Assembly: GCF_040183065.1 (NCBI RefSeq)
Contig: NC_091120.1
Coordinates: 73,386,708 to 73,450,707 of the forward strand
Length of the DNA: 64,000 bases
Direction of reading: 5' to 3'
From: Periplaneta americana
Taxonomy: Eukaryota; Arthropoda; Insecta; Blattodea; Blattidae
Shown: piece after piece, positions 20,990 through 31,618 of the stretch
How positions within the stretch are numbered: the first letter of the stretch is position 1
Layout: each line of letters starts with the position of its first letter
The notes under the pieces: model-generated
Told to the model about the DNA's origin: nothing
The model's input: the letters and a program-made list of their open reading frames with translations, nothing else
Databases searched by the model: none
Position numbers and translations under genes: made by a program

Positions 20990-22000
20990 AACAATGTCAG
21001 TATTTATAATTCATATAGATTTTATGATACAATAATGTTATTTCTTTATTTATCTTATTGTTAGACATTCTTATTTAAAACGATCTAAATTTTATATCAT
21101 AGAAAGCATAGAAATTACTAACGATTCCAGAGGTGAAAACTGTTGAAAAAAGCAAAGCTTAATAGTTCTTAAAAACATAAGTACTTTTGAACACAGACAT
21201 ACATTATTTGTCACGTTATACACGAAATACAATATGTAGACATAATAAAAGTAACTTGAAGAGTCCACATATCAAGAATCATGATTCACAGCTTACTCTT
21301 TCTTCTTCCTTAACGATTGCCCGAAAGAATTATTACCTAAATTCAATAAAGGAAATTATAAATATATTACAAATAAAAATCTCTTGAAAATGCGCAATTG
21401 CAATTTATTCCTAGTTAGTATTCCTGCACTGAGACTTACGAGTTCTGCATATTTAATTGTTTTCATACTACTTTTACATAAACTTCCTGATTTTATTACA
21501 GTAATTACTAGATACGACTCAATATAAAATAATGTTTAATTATTTTAATTTTTAGTGACACTTCTGTGATGCATAGGTCACTTAAAGGCGACAAAATGTA
21601 GATGACAATTATGGTTGAGATAATGGTGGTGATAGTTATGGACGTAATGGTGATTCTGGCGACGATAGTGACGACGACGATTATTGTAATAGACCTAATG
21701 CTGATGATTGTGGTGACTGTGGTGGTGATGATGGCGACATAGTAATGGTAGAATAATATAAGAAGGGACGTTAATGAGCCTATCAGTGTTTTTAAATTAA
21801 TATGTTATCTAATTTTTAAATATCTGCGACATTGATATTAATTTAATATACTCATGTTTCAGAAAATAGCTTAATATTTCTATTACGCTGCTACTATACA
21901 TTTTATAAATATTATGAAGGAATGTTCAAAATAGTCAACTAATTTTAGAGCTGTGTATAATATTTAAGCATCATATGCTCTGAGTTATCTAATTCACAAA
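20990..22000. other. No gene; cryptically simple GAT/GGT region inside
   Basis: AT-rich DNA. Around 21600-21750 the sequence is biased to GRT and GAC triplets on the plus strand without being a clean microsatellite. No feature is otherwise recognised. Confidence 0.4.
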
Positions 22001-22002
22001 TA

Positions 22003-22087
22003 GTATAATATAATATAATATAATATAATATAATATAATATAATATAATATAATATAATATAATATAATATAATATAATATAATATA
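22003..22087. repeat. (TATAA)n pentanucleotide array
   Basis: About 17 consecutive TATAA units with almost no interruption. Confidence 0.95.
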
Positions 22088-22990
22088 GGTAATACTTCTT
22101 TAATTTGCAAGTTATTGCTTAAAGTTAGCTATAACTATCCCTTAAAATAATATTTACAGCCAACAAAATGTAACTATGGCTACGCAGCATCATTAAAATC
22201 ACCATCACCAAACAAGTAACTTTCATAATTGATACTTTACAGTAGAAAGGTGGTAAGTGCTAAAATAAAAAAGTGATATTTCACTAGAATGGTTCAAATT
22301 GTCAAGGGACATTCTGTATTACATATCAACAGGGCTAGGTCCACAGAAGATTGTAGCGTGTTATCACGACCACCAAAAGAAAGCAGTAATGCAAAGTTAC
22401 AAGAGGTCTCTCGTAAAAAAAGTGCAATGTGCCATTCGTTTTGATTTCCCTCTGTTGTTTATTTGTTGTGTTTATAGTGAAGTTCTGGCAAAATGCATTT
22501 TTGATTATATACTGTACTGTTCTCTAAAAACAGGAAAATCAACGTACTTAAATGTTATGTACAACATAATACGTAGGTGATATAGAGCTATGAATTACAT
22601 AGATGACACATCTGTTTGTTTTAAACTTTTCAATTCTTAGTGTTAAAAGTTCAGAAAATGGAGGAAATATCATTAAATTAGCACGTTTTTCTTTATTGTA
22701 AGTGGCATGAAAATGCAGAATAAAACGCAGTAAACCAACACACGAGTAGAAAATAGCTTTATTTTATAAGTTATATGACCAAGATTAATCAACACTATCA
22801 ACATTTCTATCCGCCAATACTTTAACTTCACACACTTTGAAAAATAAAATTTCATAATTATTTCCTCACCGAACTCTGAAACAAGCGTTTTAAATATCAT
22901 GCTTTGGAAGGTTTAGCCTTAGGCATAATAATGTTAATATTGGAACGGTTAGTTTTTTAAACACTTTTCTTTTTCAACAGTACCGGTAAC

Positions 22991-23230
22991 CCTAGATCAT
23001 ATATGTAACAGATATGTCGGCCTTATAGGCTTTGACGTTAACAACTTTTGTCAGGTTTACTACGATGCCATCTAGTTATTACATAAGGAGTCACGTCATA
23101 ATTCCCATTTGAATTGCATTAGCGACTGTACTGCCATCTCGTGTTCGTTTACGGCAGACGGGTGGCGATCCTGGCGGTTGTTCTCTTCAAAGTGCAAACG
23201 ATGAGTTATCTGTTACATATATGATCTAGG
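22991..23230. mobile_element. MITE with 23-bp perfect TIRs and 7-bp TSD
   Basis: Left end cctagatcatatatgtaaca at 22991 is repeated perfectly in reverse at the right end (23208-23230). Flanks carry identical 7-bp duplications cggtaac (22984-22990 and 23231-23237). 240 bp, no ORF. The TIR is unlike that of the M7 family, so this is a second family with a 7-bp duplication. Confidence 0.85.
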
Positions 23231-23997
23231 CGGTAACTAAAATATTGTGACTGAAACTTTCTTCACTGAAAACTTTATTGCAACTGAAGGTTAAACGGTT
23301 TCATAACCGCGTTCACGTAATAAGGAATAAGTCTCATTGTTGCAAATCATAAAGAATTATAAATTTCATTGCTGCAAAGTCTATCACAAGAGAAAAATTC
23401 ATGTATTATAGTTGCGTCGCTCTTATTTCCGGCAGCCAATCTCGTTGCAGATCAGCTACATTTAAACGTATACCGGTACGTCTTGTCATTCGCTGCTGTA
23501 GACATTATGCACTTCCTAAGGCTCGATAAATACTGGGTATAATCGTTCACCATTTTTGTTCTCTCGTTTCCATTCGCAGCAAGCAGACGATAACTCGACG
23601 CGATGTGATATAATATGTTACCTTATGTTTCTGTCCGTTTCTTCCAGTAGAGCAATGTAAATACGACAAAATATAATGCAGAAATCAGAATTCTATTATG
23701 AAATCCTGTTAATGATGAAAACATTAACCCAAAACTTGACAAAATGACCTAAAAATGTCATACAGCTTTTAAAAATTACCTAAAATCAGAAAATAGTGAA
23801 AAAAAAATGACAAAAAATGACCTGTAAATTATAGATTTTTAGAATGTGATCGTCACAAATGGGATTTATAAAGAAACGCGCAATATCTCCGGTACAAGGA
23901 AAAAAAGATGACATGGCATCAGAATCCGGATCCTGGTTATTATTTATAATATATATTCATCTATTCGTTATCTCTCTATGACCTGTGATCGAGTTCA

Positions 23998-24385
23998 CCT
24001 CAATGAGAAAAGTTCTGGGCAGAAGAAGATACAGTATGAGATAGACAATATTAAGACTAAGAGGAAAAAAATTTTTTTTTTTTATTAAACGACGCTCGCA
24101 ACTGCCAGGTACATCAGAGTCGCTGGTGTGCCGGAATTTTATTCCGCAGGAGTTCTTTTACATGCCATTAAATCTACTGACATGAGCCTGTCACATTTAA
24201 ACAGACTTAAATGCCATCGATTTAGGCCGGGATCGAACCCGCAACCCGGGCACAGAAGCCCAGCACTATATCGACTGTGCCACCCATTCCGACGAAGAAA
24301 GCGGAGAATACGAAATATTGGAGAATTCTGGGTTTACAGCGAAAGACATACCCTTGGGCAGAAAACTATGAATGAATGAGTTAAA
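23998..24385 (+). mobile_element. LINE 3'-end fragment split by a SINE
   Basis: Two pieces (23998-24079 and 24298-24385) match the 3' end of the LINE at 24.55-25.13 kb: gcagaagaagatacag, aatattaagac, aagactaagagga, and then gagaattctgggttt, agacatacccttggg and atgaatgaatgag. A 218-bp SINE separates them. Confidence 0.65.
24080..24297 (-). mobile_element. tRNA-derived SINE inserted in a LINE fragment
   Basis: On the minus strand: an A-box-like tggcacagtcg, B box gggttcgatccc (24230-24241), then a body ending aactcctgcgg..ttccggca and a T/A-rich tail at 24070-24085. A piece of the same body (gttcttttac.tgcc.taaatct) recurs at about 35117-35150. Confidence 0.6.
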
Positions 24386-24429
24386 TGTAATGTAGGCCTA
24401 ATTGTCACAATAAAATTGTGTAATCTTAC

Positions 24430-24506
24430 CTACACAAAGGAAGTTAATCATTTGTAACGTGGAAGTCTGTGCTTCTGCAAGACATACGCCTCTCATCCAG
24501 GCAGAC
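24430..24506 (-). CDS. LapB exon 4: shortened linker exon
   Basis: 77 bp against 103 bp in the paralogues. Encodes SAWMRGVCLAEAQTSTLQMI then NFLCV. The first 12 residues align with ASWLRGINKADAQ of LapA; after AEAQ the similarity is lost. The donor is GTAAGA, giving phase 1 where the paralogues have phase 0; a GTAGGT four bases upstream would restore phase 0. Confidence 0.6.
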
Positions 24507-27500
24507 CTGAAACAACACAGAAAGCAATTCGTACTATATTTGGGTTACAGACCATTCTTATCAGAAGAAAACTGAAGAAGGTAAACTTGCGAATTCGAAA
24601 TGATGAAAGTGGTACAAGTGGAGAGCTGCAAATACTTAGCGTGTACTATAAATAGTAACATGAGCTGCTGCCAGGAAGTCAAAAGGAGGCTAGCAATGAC
24701 AAAGAAAGCTTTTAATTTAAAAAGGAGAAACATGAACACGACGAAATGAAGAGAAACGAATAGAAGCATTTGAAATCTGGATATGGAGAAGAATAGAGTG
24801 TGTAAAATGGAGAGACAGAATAAGAAATGAAGCTGTGCTAAAAGAGTGAATGAGGAAAGAGTAATGCTTGAACTGATCAGGAAAAGAAAAATAAATTGGC
24901 TGGGTCATTTGGTAAGAAGAAACTGCCTACTGAAGGATGCACTGGAAGGAATGGTGAACGGAAGAATAATTCGGGGCAGAGAAAGATAGCAGATAATTAA
25001 TAATATTAAGACACATGGATCATATGCGGAGACTAAGAGGAAGGCCAAAAATAGGAGAGATTTGAGAATGCTGGGTTTGCAATGAAAGACCTACTCTTGG
25101 ACATACTACTATGAATAAATGAGTTTATTAGATTTTACAAGACACAATTTCACTTATATTTGTGGTAAACTTACTCGTCTTCGTCTAGGCAGAGTTCTAA
25201 CGATGGCTTTGGTATGATACCCTCTTGTCGCTGCATGAAGCGCCAGACGGCCATGGAGGCACCCTCTGCTGCATATTGAGCGTTTCCTAAGCCGTCCATC
25301 AAGATATGGCCAATTCCTTCTTTACAAAGCGCTCTAGTTCCAATCCCGGCGGCCACTCTAACACGTTCTTCCCAATCTTCCTTATCCACATCTCCATTCA
25401 TATGTTTAGAGGGGCTGAATTTCTTTCCGAGATTCACAAGTGCTACGGATAGGAATTCTGGATCCAAATCTCGGAAAAGATGAACTCCATCATTTATAAT
25501 GTGTTGACCATGTCTGAAATTTATTTTGCACGTTCAGCACAAATTTTATACGGGAAAAAAATATTTAGAAATCTTGTACTCCAGTACACATTGAGCATGA
25601 ATGTCAAACATGCAAACTTTACATTGTCGACGAAATAGGCTTAAATGACCAAACTGAAAATAATAAACTTTTAATTTATTTTATGTAGATTTGGTTATTT
25701 AACCCATTATGGAAGGAATTTTCCACCTTCACTTTTTCTACATTTTTTACCTAATTTGATACAAATACATCGTAATCTAACCAAAATAATCAGTTTTTTA
25801 TTGCTGTCGATCGATCAAAATATTGAATTAACGATTAACGAATTAACGATTTCAATTTAATCGATTAATCGATAAATTAATCGATCTTTGATCGATTTCA
25901 AAAAGTTTTAATATACTGTAATATACAATTATTGTTAAATTTAATTTATGTTCGGTGATAAACATAAATATAAAATGTATATCTGTATACGCTATATCGT
26001 TACATTACAAAACAATACGTCATACTATTTTAGATATTTATTATGTAGGCTTATAATTTATTGTGTCAATTTCTCCGAGGATTTTTGAGACAAACATAGA
26101 TAAAAAAGTATGAAGACTCGCCTAGTTAATACCGCTTCAGCCATGATTTTAAACATGTGAGTGCATGCATATGTTCCGAATTAAGTGGTGCTCTACGTTT
26201 AGTAACAATGTTTTCTGCATCACTAAACATGAAAAACCTTTTTTTTTCTGTCAAGCACTTCTTCATGATCATTTAATTTAAATCCAAACGTTTCACCGAG
26301 TCTACCTCTCAAATTCTCACATGACATAATATGATTTTTTTCGTTAGCAAACTAAACACACAGCTTCGTCTACAAACTCAGTATAGAAACTGTAACAGTG
26401 CAGCGGTCAAAACAGCAAACTGGCCCCTGTTGTAATCGGGTTACAAAATTTAAAAAATAGAAGTTACTCTCTCACTTGCACACAGTGTAGCCATGGCTAA
26501 GGGATGAGAGGGTCGAATCTCAGAAAAGTGTGTATTTCATATGCTAGGAAGACGAGCTGACAACAAGTTGGAAGTTTTCTTGGAAAACCATAAAACTTAA
26601 TAAGGGTTTCACGTTGTGTTTCAACTTTCAACAGGGGTAGACCAGGTTACTGTCCTCACGTCTCCCTCCCTTTCTGAAGTGTTCGTGCAAAGATTTGCCC
26701 TAAGCTACCTGCTACCTGCTTTGTAGTTACAAAATAACGGCACTTTTGTGCTTTGAAGTAAGCAGTTTCTGAGAGACGAATATTGTCGGAATTTTTAGTC
26801 TGAGTTTGTACTAACAAAATAATAATAAGTACGGAACAAACACTACAGACCTCCTTCTGCAGAGAGAACACCGACAAATATCGAACTACGCTAGACTCGG
26901 CAAACTTGAAGCGAACATAGCGGCTGTAATGCATGACGCTAATGTGTATACATCAAGAAAGAGACCTGCCAGTAAATAATGATTCCGTGTTTGTATGTTT
27001 ACAGTTGAATAAAAGAAGAGCTAAAATCAGGTTGCGGGTTGATCTCTACAAAGAGAAAGAGAAAGGAATCATCATATTTTTTACAATGGGATCTTCTATG
27101 ACTCACAAGTGCTTTATGTCTGTCTCAATATTATTTTTTTTTGTAGTTTACTTTACGACGCTGTATCAACATCTGAGGATATTTAGCGTCTGAATGAAGT
27201 GAAGGTGATAATGCCGGTGAAATGAGTCCGGGGTCCAAAACCGATAGTCACCAAGCATTTGCTCATATTGGGTTGAGGGAAAACCCCGGAAAAAACCTCA
27301 ACCAGATAACTTGCCCCAACCGGGATTAAACATTTCTTTATTAAGTACGAAATTACTAATTGTTCTCTCTTAAAGTTAGACAACTAACGATTTATGAAGT
27401 TCTTCCATCAGTTTTCCACACATCCGTATGTTAAATTTCTCTGCTGTTGAAGTCAGGATAAAGTCTTTGACGTTTCGGAATCCTTCTGTATATACTCCAA

Positions 27501-27759
27501 CCAAGAGACCCTTCTGAAAGGTAAATATATATATGCCATTTGTTAAGAAGCTAAATAGTATTTAAGTATTATATCCTCAACTCCAGTGGTAAGGAGAAAC
27601 TATTTGGTTCTTTGTTAAAGTTAAACAGAACATCGTAATTAGTCTATATACCTTCCTTTCGACACAAGAAGCCTCTTCTGTTATCTGTGTCTTGAACCTC
27701 ACATTCATGTATACTTTTGGTGGAAAGTATAACCTTCTTGCTACACTAAAGAGCGACAT
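24430..27759 (-). CDS. LapB: partial M17 leucine aminopeptidase paralogue (presequence and N-domain only)
   Basis: Exons on the minus strand: 27652-27759, 27389-27513, 25175-25513, 24430-24506. They join in frame for about 216 codons and cover the presequence, the N-domain and the beginning of the linker. Exon 3 has the same 339-bp length as LapA exon 3, and intron phases are conserved. Exon 4 is 26 bp shorter than its counterparts and loses the MTP..FA motif. No exon with LVGKG, DSGG, or EGR signatures occurs between exon 4 and LapA, so the catalytic domain is missing. Splice sites and frame remain intact in what is left. It may be an N-domain-only gene or a decaying duplicate. Confidence 0.75.
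24555..25130 (+). mobile_element. LINE 3' fragment, degenerate, plus strand
   Basis: Matches the minus-strand LINE at 30.5-31.5 kb: aagaaaactgaagaaggtaa, actttgcgaattcgaaatg-type region, catgagctgctgccaggaag, ggctgggtcatttggtaaga and a 3' UTR ending in gagtttatta. Frameshifts and stops break the coding frame. It sits in LapB intron 3 on the opposite strand to the gene. Confidence 0.8.
25175..25513 (-). CDS. LapB exon 3: N-terminal M17 domain
   Basis: 339 bp. Encodes HGQHIINDGVHLFRDLDPEF, LSVALVNLGKKF, then RVRVAAGIGTRALCKEGIGH, and YAAEGASMAVWRFM. Domain landmarks (VR.AAG.G...L...G, AAEGA) are present. Acceptor atttcag, donor GTAAGT. Confidence 0.9.
25514..26125. other. AT-rich intron DNA with ATCGAT-rich inverted patches
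   Basis: Around 25800-25890 the sequence is dense in TCGAT, AACGATT and TTAATCGATT words that pair with each other. It may be the non-coding part of the hAT relic that follows. No gene. Confidence 0.35.
26126..26345 (-). pseudogene. hAT transposase C-terminal fragment
   Basis: Minus-strand frame reads MFSDAENIVTKRRAPLNSEH, then MHALTCLKSWLKRY and a stop. The pattern FS.A..IV.K.R..L....V..L..L..WL is the hATC dimerisation segment of hAT transposases. Upstream, SCENLRGRLGETFGFKLND continues in the same frame. No DDE core is seen. Lies in LapB intron 2. Confidence 0.6.
27187..27340 (-). mobile_element. SINE with CCTCAACC body, copy 1
   Basis: Shares attgggttgagggaaa.cccc, ggaaaaa.cctcaaccag and aacttg.ccc with the copy at 34840-34990. 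The B-box region is eroded (accgggattaaac). It lies in LapB intron 2 just downstream of exon 2. Confidence 0.6.
27389..27513 (-). CDS. LapB exon 2: start of mature N-domain
   Basis: 125 bp. Encodes KGLLVGVYTEGFRNVKDFIL, TSTAEKFNIRMCGKLMEEL, HKS. It aligns with KGLVLGIYTEGSGDSQEFKL of LapC. Acceptor ctttcag, donor GTTAGT, phase 2 as in the paralogues. Confidence 0.88.
27652..27759 (-). CDS. LapB exon 1: presequence-like first exon
   Basis: Exactly 36 codons: MSLFSVARRLYFPPKVYMNV then RFKTQITEEASCVERK. Arg/Lys-rich with hydrophobic spacing and acids only near the end, fitting a mitochondrial presequence. Donor AAG|GTATAT, phase 0. The intron to exon 2 is only 138 bp. Confidence 0.75.
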
Positions 27760-28032
27760 TTTGTTTCAATGTTAGATATTGTAATGTTTCAATTATAAAT
27801 GTCTATAAAATATTAAGTTCAGTGTTATCTGTGTTATCGTACCTGTTACTAAACAATTTAACGAGGTATTTATATACAATACAGGTCGTTATTTAACTAA
27901 AATCCACAAACATTATAATACAACTTTGTTTGCCTTCTTTTACTTCTTTCTCTATCGTTGATTCGTAGGGACCATAGCCTACGAGATTATGTAGGCACTA
28001 TTGTTAAATAATGACAATTTTACTAACAAAAC

Positions 28033-28215
28033 CACAATTTAGTATTTACAGTCACGAAGCTCAATACGTAGAGAATATGCATCCATAGATAGTTGCTAAC
28101 CACTAGGATCGCTACTATCGCCTCATAACAGACAATGTGAAATAGTACCGACACAGTCTATTGTTCCTAGTACCCTCAACAACTCAAGCTTCGTGACTGT
28201 ATATACTAGACTGTG
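28033..28215 (-). mobile_element. MITE family M7, copy 2 (183 bp, 7-bp TSD)
   Basis: Opposite orientation to copies 1 and 3. Perfect 7-bp duplications ACAAAAC at 28026-28032 and 28216-28222. Terminal cacaatttagtatttacagt pairs with actgtatatactagactgtg. Interior is as in copy 1. Confidence 0.85.
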
Positions 28216-28777
28216 ACAAAACTATATTTCGTAAGTTGCTAAGAATTGTCGATAGGGTCGCCTCTATCCAACTACAGTCGAAACTCCAACCAACCAACAA
28301 CTTTTTGCGCTGAAAGTCTATATGAGCGGACTTCTGACTCCTACTTTAATTTATCAGTTGCCTCGAAATTGTTTCAATTTATTTCTTCAGTCCTTGATGT
28401 TAAACCATGATGAATTCATAAGAAATTTTGCGCTGTATAAGGGATACATTGGCACATAGTATACTTCATCCAGTTTCGTTATAGGAACTACAGTTGTGTT
28501 GATTTGAATGTTATTTACTTTTATTTCGGTTTACAAATGGAGAGTATGGATCTGTGATAAGAGAAGTAATTAATAAAGGGCATGCAATATATTTTGTCTC
28601 CATATGGAGCGACATTCCGAAATTAGTCTCATCACACAACAAATTTTTCACTAATGTTCGCTCAAAGAATATCGTACTTGTCTATTATGACTTTAATGTT
28701 CCAGAACTCACGATTACAAATCAAACGAGTGGTTCCGTAGCCTATATCTGTAGCTGCTCTCGATTTCGAGATATTAC

Positions 28778-28953
28778 CACAGTCTAATATATAGTCACGA
28801 AGCTTGAATTGACGAGGGAACTAGAAACAATAGACTGTGCCGGTTTCACATTGTATGTGATGAGGCGATAGTAGCGATCCTAGTGGTTAGCAACTATCTA
28901 TGGATGCATATTCCCTACGTATTGAGCTTCGTGACTGTATATACTGGACTATG
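28778..28953 (+). mobile_element. MITE family M7, copy 3 (176 bp, 7-bp TSD)
   Basis: Perfect 7-bp duplications ATATTAC at 28771-28777 and 28954-28960. TIR starts CACAGTCTAATATATAG. The interior words gcgatcctagtgg and gcaactatctatggatgcat are shared with the other copies. Lies upstream of LapB, 563 bp from copy 2 and inverted to it. Confidence 0.85.
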
Positions 28954-29219
28954 ATATTACTGAGAGAGGCAACGCGGTAGGCTAATTTGTACGCAACTTC
29001 GACGTCCTCATACCCGTAGCGAGGGAATGTAATGTCATTGGGCGTGGTCATACAAATTACATTGGTTCATGGCCTAACTACTAATATTAGAATTCGGTTG
29101 TGGCTCATAGTGTTGTTACAGTAAACATTTGAAATGCTGACATTCACCACGGATCCCAGAAGGGGTGCTCATATTCGGTATGGGAAAGACGTATTCTGCG
29201 TTAAAAGATGTGGCTAGTA

Positions 29220-29429
29220 GAGTAAAGTTTCCTAATGCCGTGATACTTTTTTTAAACTGAATGCCAGTCAAAGCTTTGACGTTCGATCATATCTTTCTCG
29301 AAAGAGTGCAACTTTCACTTACTTTTGAGACATCGGTGAACTTTCAAGCAAGATACCCAATCCCGTGATAGTCAGTGAAAAAAACGTATCACGGAATTAG
29401 GGGTATCACGGCATTAGGAAACTTTACCC
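29220..29429. mobile_element. Tc1/mariner-type MITE with 27-bp TIRs
   Basis: gagtaaagtttcctaatgcc at the left recurs in reverse at the right (ggcattaggaaactttaccc) with one mismatch, the match extending through gtgatac. TA dinucleotides flank both ends. 210 bp, no ORF. Confidence 0.8.
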
Positions 29430-29679
29430 TACAACTTGAGTTTTGCTGACCGTGCTTCATAATTACATTTTTGTTAGCACAGAATTTGGATGATTTCTTT
29501 TTACTGTATGTATACATTTTTGTTTTAAGTTTCTGAAAAATCTTCAGTAGGTGTTTTTTTCCTAAACTTTGTGTATAAATTTATTGGATATTGTGTAATC
29601 AGCTCCAGTAATTATTGCTCGCAGAGCTGTTTTCTGTACACCATGCAGTCTTCTCAGTAAAGACTCATTGATGGATATA

Positions 29680-29870
29680 CTTACAAGAGGCTAGCTCTAA
29701 ATCTAAACAATAACTTACTCTGAATTAATGTCTCCCCCAGACAAGTATCGGAATATTCGCCAGAGTATTAACATCTCTCAGTATCTTTCTGTCTTTCTTA
29801 GTCGGTTTAACCTCCATTTCCATCTTAAAATAATCCTTTCCCTAAATGTGTCGTCACTTCTCGCTCATTT
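29680..29870. repeat. Unclassified dispersed repeat, copy 1
   Basis: Shares ctaaacaataact, ccccagacaagtatcggaat, attcgccagagtat.aacatc and ttagtcg.tt.aacct with 33975-34125. Same orientation, about 4.3 kb apart, one on each side of the LINE and Harbinger-like element. Confidence 0.65.
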
Positions 29871-30015
29871 TCACATTTGGAGGTAGCAAAATCACTTCCA
29901 TTTGGAATCTTTCACACCAGCCATTCACTATTGATAGACAAGGTGTCTGAAGATTTTGTCTCTTCTTTTTTTTTAATTGAGGTAATTAAAAATATAGGGT
30001 ATTCTATGGTGCAAA

Positions 30016-30252
30016 TTGAAGGGTTCAGAACCATAGATGGCCAAGCGCCATTTATTAAAACCGTAGAAAACAAGGGAAAAAATGAAGTTATCACCATAAT
30101 TCAAAGGAAACATTTAGCAAGTAATATAAAGTGTACACATTCAAACTAGATATGTCAATCTTCATTAAACTATGGTATTCACTTAACTTTAACCCTTGCT
30201 TTCTTCGTTTTTAATAAATGCCGCTTGGCCCACTATGGCTCTGAACCCTTCA
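30016..30252. mobile_element. Foldback MITE family F1, copy 1
   Basis: Arms of about 75 bp are inverted copies: ttgaagggttcaga.ccata, then (g)cgccatttattaaaa and aaaacaagggtt. The loop (accataattcaa, agcaagtaatataaagtg, cttcattaaact) is shared with the copy at 62194-62431, which proves a family. Confidence 0.8.
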
Positions 30253-30520
30253 ATTCATTCACATGAAAATACGTACATAATTATAATTACAGTCTCAGTG
30301 TATGAAAATCAAGAACGACTAAATTATCATAAATTAAAAGAACGATTTGTTTCGATGACTCATCTATTCTGTTTTATTTTCGTCTATTTTGTTTTATTTC
30401 ACTTTTATCTTATTGTGTTTACATTTAAGAACCAGTTCTATAAGCTATTTTGACAAATCTAAATTTAATTAAATATTCTCTGAAATGTATTAGTGTGAAA
30501 TCAAGCAAAAATTGAACTAA

Positions 30521-31550
30521 TCATTCATTCATTGTCCTGCCAAAGGACAGGTCTTTCACTGCAAACCCAGCTTTCTCCAATCTTTCCTATTTTTTGCCTT
30601 CCTCTTTGTCGCCTCATATGATCCATATATCTTAATGTCGTCTATCATCTGATATCTTCTTCTGCCCCGAACTCTTCTCCCGTTCACCATTCCTTCCAGT
30701 CCATCCTTTAGTAGGCAGTTTCTTCTCAGCCAGTGGCCCAACCAATTCTTTTTCCTATTCCTGATCAGTTTCAGCATCATTCTTTCTTCACCCACTCTTT
30801 CTAACACAGCTTTCATTTCTTATTCTGTCTATTCACTTCATACGTTCCATTCTTCTCTATATCCACATTTCAAATACTTCTGTTCGCTTCCCTTCACTTA
30901 GTCGTAATGTCCATGTTTCTGCCCAAAACAATATCACACTCCATACAAAGCACTTCTCTAGTCTCTTCCTTAGTTATTTTTCCAGAGGTGCGCAGAAGAT
31001 GCTCCTTTTTCTATTAAAAGCTTCCTTGGCCATTGCTATCCACTTTTGACTTCCTGGCAGCAGCTCATGTTACTGTTTATAGCACACCCCAAGTATTTGA
31101 AGCTGTCCATTTGCTCTACTACCTCATTTAGAATTCGCAAGTTTACCTTCTTTAGTTTTCTTCCTATGACCATGGTCTTCGACTTGTTGGCATTTATCTT
31201 CATTCTGTACTGCTCACAGCTGTCATTTAGCGTTAGTAATATATCCTCTAATATCATCTCCTTTTTTGCTAACAACGCCATATCATCAGCAAATCTTATG
31301 CACTTTATTCTCCTTCCTTCCACTATCACTCCTCCCATGTTCTGAAAACAGTTCTTTACTAAATCCTCCAAGTAGATGTTGAACAGGATAGATGATAAAG
31401 GGCATCCTTGACGTACTCCTCTCCCAATTTCACTTCCTTCTGGCATTTCTTTTCCTATCCTGACTTTTACTCGTATAGAACTCATAATATACTTTAATTT
31501 TTTTCTGTACTTTTCTGTATTCCGATTTATTTCTATTTCACTTGACCTCC
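30521..31550 (-). mobile_element. LINE, 3' half (RT palm to C-terminus), frameshifted
   Basis: Minus-strand frame from about 31545 to 31036 carries KLKYIMSSIRVKVRIG, GVRQGCPLSSILFNIYLEDL, the catalytic RFADDMALLA and the thumb SFKYLGCAI. After a frame break, 30816-30556 encodes MMLKLIRNRKKNWLGHWLRR and ends KNRKDWRKLGLQ, a usual LINE C-terminus. The 3' UTR ends caatgaatgaatgattag near 30521. 5'-truncated. The same family is present at 24 and 24.6 kb on the plus strand. Confidence 0.85.
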
Positions 31551-31618
31551 CTTTTAGACGAACCCATCGCGAAACTTCCGTTCATGTATCTACTCCTATG
31601 GAAATGCACATCTCTTTA

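Noticed and set aside
21601..21745. Short M/V/I/T-rich ORF in GAT/GGT-biased DNA
   Set aside because: Cryptically simple sequence; codon pattern follows the repeat bias and no start context or conservation is visible.
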